From Candidatus Pelagibacterales bacterium (GTDB taxonomy: Bacteria > Pseudomonadota > Alphaproteobacteria > Pelagibacterales > Pelagibacteraceae): DNA of 9,699 bases. Numbering within the stretch: the stretch's first letter is position 1; each line of letters begins with the position of its first letter. The stretch spans positions 1 through 9,699 of the forward strand of contig VHCC01000024.1 of NCBI GenBank assembly GCA_016882185.1, written 5' to 3'. Made by a program: the position numbers and the translations under genes. Shown here piece by piece: positions 1 through 6,126 of this stretch. Below the pieces are notes generated by a model. The model saw nothing but the letters and a program-made list of their open reading frames with translations, ran no database searches and was not told the origin of the DNA.

Positions 1-59
1 TAGCAAGTATTGAAAATGGTGGAGAAGGCGCTTATGAACTTAAACTTAGGAAATTATAA
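1..59 (+). CDS. C-terminal end of a probable Smr-domain protein (partial)
   Basis: Only the last 18 codons are in the window (reading from base 3), ending ENGGEGAYELKLRKL and a TAA stop at 57-59. The Gly-rich GGxGA followed by a short basic beta-strand resembles the end of Smr (small MutS-related) domains, which commonly finish HGGxGALYVxLRR. Smr domains are nicking endonuclease-like nucleic-acid-binding domains. Known alphaproteobacterial synteny, in which an Smr gene lies near hslVU, supports the guess. The gene is convergent with hslU: its stop directly abuts the hslU stop codon (54-56), so there is no intergenic space. The identification rests on very few residues and could be wrong; that this is a real coding end is more secure than the family name. 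Confidence 0.5.
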   Translation, partial: ASIENGGEGAYELKLRKL

Positions 60-1403
60 AATAAATTTTGAAAGATCTTTATCCCCTTTAATGTCTCCGA
101 GATTTTTTTGAACATAAGCTTTATTAATTAGCACAACTTCACCGCTTCGATCTGGTGCATTAAAACTTATATCGTCTAAAATTCTTTCTATAATTGTGTG
201 AAGTCTTCTTGCTCCTATATTTTCGATAGTAGAATTTACGTATGTTGCAATTTCTGCAATTTCATCCACGCCGTCATCTAAGAATTTTAAACTTACATTT
301 TCAGTCTTCATGAGAGCTTCATATTGTTTAATTAGACTGTTATCTGGCTCTTTAAGTATTCTTACAAAATCTTCTTTAGTTAATGGATTTAATTCTACTC
401 TTATGGGTAATCTCCCTTGAAGTTCTGGTAGTAAGTCAGAGGGTTTTGCAAGTTGAAAGGCACCGGATGCGATAAATAATATATGGTCTGTTTTAACGGT
501 ACCATACTTTGTATTGACTGTTGTTCCTTCAATTAAAGGAAGCAAATCTCTTTGAACGCCTTCTCTTGATACATCAGCTCCGATCCTCTCGCTTCTTGCT
601 GAGATTTTGTCTATTTCATCTAGGAAAACTATTCCATTATTTTCTGTTGCAAATTTGGCCTCTTTCAAAATCTGATCTTGGTCTAAAAGCTTTTCTGACT
701 CTTCATCTACTAAATAATCGTAAGACTCTTTAACACTTATTTTTCTTTTCTTCTTTTTTACGCCTATGCCTTTTCCAAAAATATCACCAATACTAATCAT
801 TCCAACAGTTCCTGAAGCGCCAGGTATTTCAAAAGATGGTGTACTAGTATTTTCTTGTACAGAAATTTCTATTATATTTTCATCAAGATCCCCTGCTCTT
901 AATCTCTTTCTATAACTTTCTTTTGTTGCTGAACTTGCATTTTTTCCAACTAAAGCTTCTAAAACTCTTTCTTCCGCTGCAAGCTGAGCTTTAGCTTTAA
1001 CCTCTTTTCTTTTTTGATCTTTAATCATTGAAATGGCAATTTCCATTAGATCTCTAATAATTTGTTCAACATCCTTTCCAACATATCCAACTTCTGTAAA
1101 TTTTGTTGCCTCAACCTTGATAAATGGAGCCTGCGCAAGTTTAGATAATCTTCTCGATATTTCTGTTTTTCCTACACCTGTTGGGCCAACCATTAAAATA
1201 TTTTTAGGAAGAACCTCATCTTTCATATTATCAGTCAGCATTTGACGTCTCCACCTGTTTCTAAGTGCAATAGCAACAGCTCTTTTTGCTTTATTTTGTC
1301 CAACAACGTATCTGTCAAGTTCAGACACTATTTCTCTTGGGGAAAAACTTGTTATTTGTTCTGCTTCCTTGCTTCTAATTTTAGAGTTTTTCAATTGTGA
1401 CAT
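54..1403 (-). CDS. hslU: HslU, ATPase/unfoldase subunit of the HslVU protease
   Basis: AAA+ unfoldase that caps the HslV peptidase and threads substrates into it, in the cytoplasm. With the start at 1403 the protein has 449 residues, the usual family length. Visible motifs: FSPREIVSELDRYVVGQ near the N-terminus, Walker A GPTGVGKT (73-80), pore loop GYVG (106-109), a charged I-domain insertion (about 120-235), Walker B VFLDEIDK (259-266), the arginine-finger segment ELQGRLPIRVEL (R at about 331), sensor-2 GARR (397-400), and the C-terminal DLSKFIL tail, which in this family docks into HslV. I chose the ATG at 1403 (MSQLKNS) over an in-frame ATG at 1436: the longer form adds 11 residues that lie wholly inside hslV and are not typical of HslU. 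The gene overlaps the end of hslV by 23 bases, so the two are almost certainly co-transcribed and translationally coupled. Confidence 0.97.
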   Translation of the reverse strand: MSQLKNSKIRSKEAEQITSFSPREIVSELDRYVVGQNKAKRAVAIALRNRWRRQMLTDNMKDEVLPKNILMVGPTGVGKTEISRRLSKLAQAPFIKVEATKFTEVGYVGKDVEQIIRDLMEIAISMIKDQKRKEVKAKAQLAAEERVLEALVGKNASSATKESYRKRLRAGDLDENIIEISVQENTSTPSFEIPGASGTVGMISIGDIFGKGIGVKKKKRKISVKESYDYLVDEESEKLLDQDQILKEAKFATENNGIVFLDEIDKISARSERIGADVSREGVQRDLLPLIEGTTVNTKYGTVKTDHILFIASGAFQLAKPSDLLPELQGRLPIRVELNPLTKEDFVRILKEPDNSLIKQYEALMKTENVSLKFLDDGVDEIAEIATYVNSTIENIGARRLHTIIERILDDISFNAPDRSGEVVLINKAYVQKNLGDIKGDKDLSKFIL

Positions 1404-1920
1404 TATTATTTGTGAATACGCAGATTTCAGATGCAACTTTAAGGGACGCTAAAGCTATTTCCTCTGCTGTTTTATCAGTATCCATTAAAACCTTTGCTGC
1501 AGCAAGAGCATAATTACCACCTGAACCTATAGCTATAACACCGTGTTCAGGTTCAAGCACATCTCCATTACCACTTATCATAAAACTTTTTTCTTTGTCC
1601 GCAACAGCCATTAATGCTTCTAAACGTCGTAAGTACCTGTCGGATCTCCAATCTTTTGCAAGCTCAACAGCTGCCCTAGTTAAATTACCAGCGTGCTTTT
1701 CTAATTTCGACTCTAACCTTTCAAACAAAGTAAATGCATCAGCAGTTGATCCTGCAAATCCAGCAATAACATTTCTATTTTCGATTTTCCTGACTTTCCT
1801 TGCAGTACCCTTTATTATTGTGTTACCAAAACTTACTTGGCCATCGCCAGCAACAACAACATCCTTACCTTTTCTGATAAGCACAATTGTGGTTCCATGC
1901 CATTTTAACTCTTCGGTCAT
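1381..1920 (-). CDS. hslV: HslV, threonine peptidase subunit of the HslVU protease
   Basis: Proteasome-like N-terminal-nucleophile peptidase of 179 residues, forming the dodecameric proteolytic core of HslVU. The mature chain should begin at Thr10 in the sequence HG/TTIVLIRKG, after removal of a short propeptide (MTEELKWHG); counted from that Thr, Asp17 (AGDGQ) and Lys33 (RKVRKI) fall at the positions known to be catalytic in E. coli HslV. Other family segments are GFAGSTADAFTLFERLE and IGSGGNYALAAAKVL. A pre-Thr extension of this kind is common in alphaproteobacterial HslV, whereas enterobacterial HslV loses only Met. It is the first gene of the hslVU operon, 105 bases from the divergent hisB, with a candidate heat-shock promoter directly upstream. 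No clear Shine-Dalgarno sequence precedes the ATG. Confidence 0.97.
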   Translation of the reverse strand: MTEELKWHGTTIVLIRKGKDVVVAGDGQVSFGNTIIKGTARKVRKIENRNVIAGFAGSTADAFTLFERLESKLEKHAGNLTRAAVELAKDWRSDRYLRRLEALMAVADKEKSFMISGNGDVLEPEHGVIAIGSGGNYALAAAKVLMDTDKTAEEIALASLKVASEICVFTNNNVTIEKL

Positions 1921-1942
1921 ATTTGATTAATTACTTTAAGTT

Positions 1943-1970
1943 ACATGGTTATTAATTTAAAATATTCAAG
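1943..1970 (-). promoter_or_regulatory. Candidate sigma-32 (RpoH) heat-shock promoter for hslVU
   Basis: Read on the - strand, CTTGAAT (1970-1964) and AACCATGT (1950-1943) are separated by 13 bases. This resembles the E. coli sigma-32 consensus (CTTGAAA, 11-16 bases, CCCCATNT): six of seven match in the -35 and six of eight in the -10. Transcription would start near 1935, leaving a short leader of about 15 bases before the hslV ATG at 1920. hslVU is a classic RpoH-regulon operon, so the position fits. The call comes from reading the sequence by eye; in such AT-rich DNA partial matches occur by chance, but the CTTGAA and CCAT cores contain G/C bases that are scarce here. Confidence 0.5.
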
Positions 1971-1985
1971 TTTAGCGAGAATTTA

Positions 1986-2014
1986 TTGATAAACTTAATT
2001 TTTATTTATATATC
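1986..2014 (+). promoter_or_regulatory. Candidate sigma-70-type promoter for the his operon
   Basis: TTGATA (1986-1991), a 17-base spacer and TATATC (2009-2014) precede hisB. The -35 matches TTGACA at five of six positions and the -10 matches TATAAT at four of six. Transcription would start near 2021, only a few bases before the ATG at 2026, implying a nearly leaderless mRNA, in line with the missing Shine-Dalgarno sequence. The shifted hexamer TATATA (2007-2012) is an alternative -10. No leader peptide rich in His codons and no attenuator hairpin fits in the 105-base region, so classical his attenuation is not supported. AT-rich context limits confidence. Confidence 0.35.
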
Positions 2015-2025
2015 AAACCAAATAC

Positions 2026-2613
2026 ATGAGGTGTGCAAAAATAACGAGAAACACAAAAGAAACATCTGTCAAAATAAATATTAACTTAGATGGTAAAGGA
2101 AAATCTAAGTTAAAAAGTGGTATAGGTTTTTTAGATCATATGCTTGAACTTTTTTCCAAACATTCTTTAATAGATATAAATTTAAATGCAAAAGGAGATC
2201 TTCATGTTGATAAACACCATACAACAGAGGATATTGGAATCGTTTTAGGTCAAGCAATTAATAAAGCATTAGGGAGAAAACTTGGCATAAAAAGATATGG
2301 CACTTCATATACTCCAATGGACGAAACTCTAACAAGGGTATCTCTTGATATCTCGAATAGACCATACTTAGTTTGGAGAGTTAATTTGAAGATTGAAAAA
2401 GTAGGAGATATGGATACTGAACTGTTTAAAGAGTGGTTCCAAGCTGTGGTTCAAAATTCTGGAATTACTATGCATATTGAAAATATTTATGGAGACAATA
2501 GCCACCATATAATTGAGTCTTGTTTCAAATCTTTTGCTCAGGCTCTAAAAAAAGCAATTGAAATAGATAAAAGAGTAAAAAAACAAATTCCATCAACTAA
2601 AGGTCAACTTTAG
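2026..2613 (+). CDS. hisB: HisB, imidazoleglycerol-phosphate dehydratase
   Basis: Catalyses the manganese-dependent dehydration of imidazole-glycerol phosphate to imidazole-acetol phosphate in histidine biosynthesis (cytoplasm). The 195-residue length is that of a monofunctional IGPD, without the N-terminal phosphatase domain of enterobacterial HisB. Family signatures are GFLDHMLELFSKHS (34-47), the metal-binding HHTTED (64-69), a conserved central segment MDETLTRVSLDISNRPYL (98-115) and a second metal-ligand cluster DNSHHIIES (157-165). The ATG at 2026 gives MRCAKITRNTKET, like the usual MRxAxIxRxTxET start. It is the first gene of the + strand operon and is followed by hisH after 7 bases. 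Confidence 0.97.
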   Translation: MRCAKITRNTKETSVKININLDGKGKSKLKSGIGFLDHMLELFSKHSLIDINLNAKGDLHVDKHHTTEDIGIVLGQAINKALGRKLGIKRYGTSYTPMDETLTRVSLDISNRPYLVWRVNLKIEKVGDMDTELFKEWFQAVVQNSGITMHIENIYGDNSHHIIESCFKSFAQALKKAIEIDKRVKKQIPSTKGQL

Positions 2614-2620
2614 TAAATGG

Positions 2621-3237
2621 ATGAAAGTAGTAATTGTTGATTGTGGGTCTGGAAATTTAAATTCAGTATACAGATCGTTATGTATAGCTGGAAAAAACCT
2701 TAAAAATTTTAAAATAAAAATTTCTAACTCTCCAAAAAAAATTTTGGATGCAGACAAAATAATTCTACCTGGACAAGGGTCATTTAGACAGTGCGTACAT
2801 TCAATATTAAAAAAAAAAGGTTTATGGGAAACGCTTGATTTTGCTGTTATAAAAAAAAAAAAACCCATTTTTGGAATTTGCGTGGGTATGAAATAATTTT
2901 GGAAAAGAAAACAAAGGGTTTTGGCTGGATAGATGCAAAAGTTGAAAAAATATGTTTTAATAAAAAGAAGTTAAATTTGCCTCACATGGGTTGGAATAAT
3001 ATTGCGATTATAGATAAAAAAAATATTTTTAATGGAATAAAACAAAATACACATTTTTATTTTATTCATAGCTATGAAATTAAAAATATTAATCCTAAGT
3101 TTATTCTTGCCAAAGTTATGTATGGAAAGCAAATAGTTGCTAGTATTAATTATGATAATATTTTTGGCACACAATTTCATCCGGAAAAAAGTCAGGCCCC
3201 TGGAATAAAAATACTTTCTAATTTTTTGAAAATATAA
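2621..3237 (+). pseudogene. hisH: HisH, glutamine amidotransferase subunit of IGP synthase, disrupted by a frameshifting deletion
   Basis: HisH hydrolyses glutamine and channels ammonia to HisF. The 5' part (2621-2896, 91 codons) reads MKVVIVDCGSGNLNSV, the oxyanion-strand region LPGQGSF (49-55) and the nucleophile motif GICVGM with Cys87, then stops at TAA 2894-2896. The 3' part continues in another frame (open to 3237): GYEIILEKKTKGFGWI, LPHMGWNN, FYFIHSYE and the catalytic His/Glu of FHPEKS (codons at 3178 and 3184). Together they cover a whole HisH of about 206 codons, where family members usually have 200-215. Only about 7 residues lie between VGM and KGFGWI, where about 12 are normal, so a deletion of 3n+1 bases (perhaps 16-25) after base 2887 is the simplest reading. 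The nucleophile and the His/Glu pair are therefore on separate frames. A TTG at 2878 could start the 3' part alone, but that product would lack Cys87. The gene lies 7 bases after hisB and 2 bases before hisA. A real mutation and an assembly error cannot be told apart here. Confidence 0.85.
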
Positions 3238-3239
3238 AA

Positions 3240-3965
3240 ATGGAGATTTTTCCAGCTTTGGACCTTAAAGATGGAAAGTGTGTTCGGCTTTTGAGAGGAA
3301 ACTTTAATAAGATCACAGTTTATAACAATGATCCTATTTTACAAGTGGACTATTTCGAAAAGATGGGTTTTAAAAATTTACATTTAATTGATCTTGATGG
3401 AAGTCTTGGTAATAGTTTCGTAAATAAAAAAATTATCAAAAAAATTATAGAATATTCAAAGCTAAATATTCAACTTGGTGGAGGAATTAGAACATATTCA
3501 GATTTTCATTATTGGATTTCTAAAGGTGTGAAAAAAATCGTTTTAGGTTCGGTTTTTTTCACAAATTTCAAAGAGTATCAAAGAATATCTAAAACATATT
3601 CTAATTATATTGCATTTCCCTTAGATTTTAAAAAAAATGTTTTAGCTTTTCAGGGTTGGAAAAGAACAAAAAATTTTTTGTTACAAGAAATTTTGTCGAA
3701 GCTAGAAGATTGTAAAACATCTAGAATCATATTCACAAATATTGAAAAAGATGGAACAGGTAAAGGAGCAGACATCAATTACGCAGAAAAAATTTTAAAA
3801 AAAACTAAAATACCTATTGTTTTATCTGGTGGTATATCCTCACTTGATGAGATTATTAGAATAAAAAAATTAGATAAATATGAGGGAATTGTGATTGGTA
3901 AGTCTTTATATGAAAATAAAATACATATTGATGATTTAATTAAATTGCAAAATGGAAACAAATAA
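3240..3965 (+). CDS. hisA: HisA, ProFAR isomerase
   Basis: Isomerises ProFAR to PRFAR, the Amadori rearrangement preceding the HisHF step. It is a 241-residue (beta-alpha)8 barrel in the cytoplasm. The two catalytic aspartates are present: Asp8 in FPALDLKDG and Asp129 in FPLDFKK. Phosphate-binding glycine motifs are LGGGIRT (79-85) and LSGGISS in the second half-barrel. FTNIEKDGTGKG is the conserved loop of the C-terminal half, and AFQGWK follows the second Asp as usual. The length is normal. The start at 3240 is only 2 bases after the hisH stop. Its last 14 bases overlap the start of the TPR/OGT gene, where hisF would be expected next. Confidence 0.96.
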   Translation: MEIFPALDLKDGKCVRLLRGNFNKITVYNNDPILQVDYFEKMGFKNLHLIDLDGSLGNSFVNKKIIKKIIEYSKLNIQLGGGIRTYSDFHYWISKGVKKIVLGSVFFTNFKEYQRISKTYSNYIAFPLDFKKNVLAFQGWKRTKNFLLQEILSKLEDCKTSRIIFTNIEKDGTGKGADINYAEKILKKTKIPIVLSGGISSLDEIIRIKKLDKYEGIVIGKSLYENKIHIDDLIKLQNGNK

Positions 3966-6126
3966 AAATTTATCAATAATTCTAGAAAAATTTTCTGATC
4001 TCAAAGAAAAAAAACAATTTAAACAATTAAAATTAAATTTAAAAGAATTAATCAAAAATAATAAAAATAACCCTATAGTACTTAACCTATCTGGAATTTT
4101 TTATAGTGATATCGGTGAGGAGATAATTGCTGAAAAATGTTTTAATGATGCAATTAACTTTGATCCTAATTTTTATGCTCCTTACTATAATATTGGAACT
4201 ATTTACTATAAAAAAGGGGATATATACAAAGCAATAAATTTTTTAAATAAAGCAATAAGTTTAAAGAATGACTATTATGATGCATTAATAAACATATCCA
4301 ATTGTTATAAAATTTTAAAAAAAAATGATGAAGCTATAAAATTTCTTAATAGTGCAACCACTATTCAACCAAATTCATATGAGGCTTATAATAATTTAGG
4401 TAGTATTTATACAAGTTTAAAGGCTTTTGATGTTGCTGAGAATTTTTTTAAAAAAGCAAGCGAGTTGAGTGATAAAAATTATGGAGTTGAAAATAACATT
4501 GGTCTATTTTTTGCAGCTCAGCATCAACCCTTAAGGGCAAATAAACATTTTGAAAACTCAATATTATTAAATCCTAGTTATTATGATGCTTATATAAACT
4601 CTGCACTTAGCCTTGAAACTCTTAAAAAGTATGGTGATGCGTTAGATGTAATTAAAAAAGTTATTTCGATAAATAAAAATTTTCCGAGAGCTTTTTATAT
4701 TATGTCAGTTTTATATGAGAAATTAGGAAAAATTGAAGATGCAATTTTTGCTGCTAAAAAAAGTCTTAGTTTAGATAAAAATTTTTTACAGGCTTATTCT
4801 CAATTAACAATTTTATATTGTATGTCCTTCAATCATAATTTAGCAAAAAAAACTATAAGCGAAATTTTGAATACAGATATTGATAAAATATATTTATTAA
4901 ATTCCTATGATATTAGTAACCTTTTTTTTTATTCAAATTATATAGAAAATTTTTCAAAAAAAAGTTTTGATAAGATAATTTCATTCCAAAAAAAATATTA
5001 TATTAATGAAGAAAGAGTAATTATTCAAAATTACAATAAAAAAAAAATTCATATTGGTTTTGTTTCAGGTGATTTTAAACGTCACTCAGTAATGGTTCAA
5101 ATGTATGGTATTTTCAAAGAATTACAAAAAAATTCTGAGGTTGAAATATTTGCATTTAGTAATACTCCTGAGAAGGATGAATTAACAAATATTTTAAAAA
5201 AATTTTTTAGGAAATTTATTGATATAAAACTTTTATCTGCTGCCTCAGTTTCAAAAGAAATTAGAAGAAACGAAGTTGATGTCTTAGTCGATTTATCGGG
5301 TCATACTTCAGAAAATAGGATAGATGTACTTAGGTTAAAACCCGCAAGGATACAAATATCCTGGTGTGGATACCTTGCAAGTATTGGACTTGAAGAGATA
5401 GACTACATAGTAGCTGATAAATACGTAATTCCAGAATCAGAGAAGTTAAATTATTGTGAAAAAATAATTTATTTGGATTCATGGAGTGTGTTAAGTTTTT
5501 TTGAAGAAAATATTAAGGAAACATCAGTTTGTCCTTATGAAAAAAATGGATATGTAACTTTTGGTTGTACAAACCATCTTTTCAAGATTAATAGAAATTT
5601 AATTTCAATATGGGCAAAGATTCTAAAAGAGGTAAAAAATTCTAAACTATTAATAAAAAATCGCCACTTTAGTAAAAAGGAACTAGTAAATAAAACTTTC
5701 GAGGAATTTAAGATTTTTGGCATAGATAGTAACCGTCTAGTTCTAGAAAAAGCGGAAAAAAGAGCTGAATTTATGAATGTTTATAATAGAATAGATTTAT
5801 TATTTGATACTTTTCCTTATGGAGGTGGGACTACAAATTTAGAGTCAGCGTATATGTGTGTTCCAATAATCACAAAAACGGGAAATAACTTTTTATCCAG
5901 ATGTGGTGAAAGCGTTAATAATAATTTAGGTTTGAAAGAACTTATAGCAAGGGATGATAAGGAATATGTTTCAAAAGCTATTTTTTTTTCTCGTGCTGAA
6001 GAATTAAAAAAAATTAAAAAACATTTAATTAAAAATAAAAAAAATAATATTCTTTTTTCCTCAGAAAAAATTGCAAAAGATTTCTATTTTGAATTAAAAA
6101 AAATTATAAAAAATGTTAAAGCATAG
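3952..6126 (+). CDS. TPR-repeat protein with C-terminal O-GlcNAc transferase (OGT/SPINDLY)-type glycosyltransferase domain
   Basis: A 724-residue soluble protein, without a signal peptide or membrane segment. Residues 41-312 are eight consecutive 34-residue TPR units with no gaps (boundaries 41, 75, 109, 143, 177, 211, 245 and 279), several starting YxAYxNLG-like and ending xLxPxxx-like. After a linker (313-366) comes a GT41-type catalytic domain: HIGFVSGDFKRHSV (367-380, with the conserved His378), VDLSGHTSENR with His451, PARIQISWCGY, SKLLIKNR (Lys569) and the nucleotide-sugar loop DTFPYGGGTTNLES (619-632), then a conserved GLKELIARD. These match bacterial relatives of eukaryotic OGT, which transfer a sugar from a UDP- or GDP-sugar to Ser/Thr of proteins, with the TPR superhelix holding the acceptor. 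Donor and acceptor are not predictable here. The gene overlaps hisA by 14 bases and hisF by 14 bases, so it is translated as part of the his operon. Base composition resembles its AT-rich neighbours and gives no sign of recent transfer. The family call is firm; the cellular role is not known. Confidence 0.9.
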   Translation: METNKNLSIILEKFSDLKEKKQFKQLKLNLKELIKNNKNNPIVLNLSGIFYSDIGEEIIAEKCFNDAINFDPNFYAPYYNIGTIYYKKGDIYKAINFLNKAISLKNDYYDALINISNCYKILKKNDEAIKFLNSATTIQPNSYEAYNNLGSIYTSLKAFDVAENFFKKASELSDKNYGVENNIGLFFAAQHQPLRANKHFENSILLNPSYYDAYINSALSLETLKKYGDALDVIKKVISINKNFPRAFYIMSVLYEKLGKIEDAIFAAKKSLSLDKNFLQAYSQLTILYCMSFNHNLAKKTISEILNTDIDKIYLLNSYDISNLFFYSNYIENFSKKSFDKIISFQKKYYINEERVIIQNYNKKKIHIGFVSGDFKRHSVMVQMYGIFKELQKNSEVEIFAFSNTPEKDELTNILKKFFRKFIDIKLLSAASVSKEIRRNEVDVLVDLSGHTSENRIDVLRLKPARIQISWCGYLASIGLEEIDYIVADKYVIPESEKLNYCEKIIYLDSWSVLSFFEENIKETSVCPYEKNGYVTFGCTNHLFKINRNLISIWAKILKEVKNSKLLIKNRHFSKKELVNKTFEEFKIFGIDSNRLVLEKAEKRAEFMNVYNRIDLLFDTFPYGGGTTNLESAYMCVPIITKTGNNFLSRCGESVNNNLGLKELIARDDKEYVSKAIFFSRAEELKKIKKHLIKNKKNNILFSSEKIAKDFYFELKKIIKNVKA

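Noticed and set aside
1033..1245. Forward open frame antisense to hslU
   Set aside because: A shadow of the HslU Walker A and GYVG region on the other strand; no independent coding evidence.
1404..1436. Upstream ATG giving hslU an 11-residue N-terminal extension
   Set aside because: The extension is entirely inside hslV, is not typical of HslU proteins, and the ATG at 1403 gives the normal length.
1595..1930. Forward open frame of 111 codons antisense to hslV
   Set aside because: It mirrors the strongly conserved hslV gene and has no recognisable domain or start signal.
1921..2025. His-operon attenuator or leader peptide upstream of hisB
   Set aside because: The region is only 105 bases and shared by two divergent promoters; no run of His codons and no GC-containing hairpin followed by a T tract was seen.
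2593..2868. Reverse-strand open frame across the hisB end and hisH
   Set aside because: It lies antisense to clear HisH coding sequence, and its Phe/Lys-rich composition reflects poly-A codons on the other strand. No family resemblance.
2888..2896. Programmed -1 frameshift rescuing hisH at ATG AAA TAA
   Set aside because: A -1 slip after AAA would join the two frames, but there is no X-XXY-YYZ slippery heptamer and no evident downstream hairpin. The joined protein would still lack about five residues normally present after GICVGMQ. A deletion explains both the frame change and the missing residues.
3952..6126. Glycosyltransferase gene as a recently acquired mobile cargo
   Set aside because: No flanking repeats, integrase, tRNA site or target duplication, and its composition matches the neighbouring AT-rich genes. 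Older acquisition remains possible.
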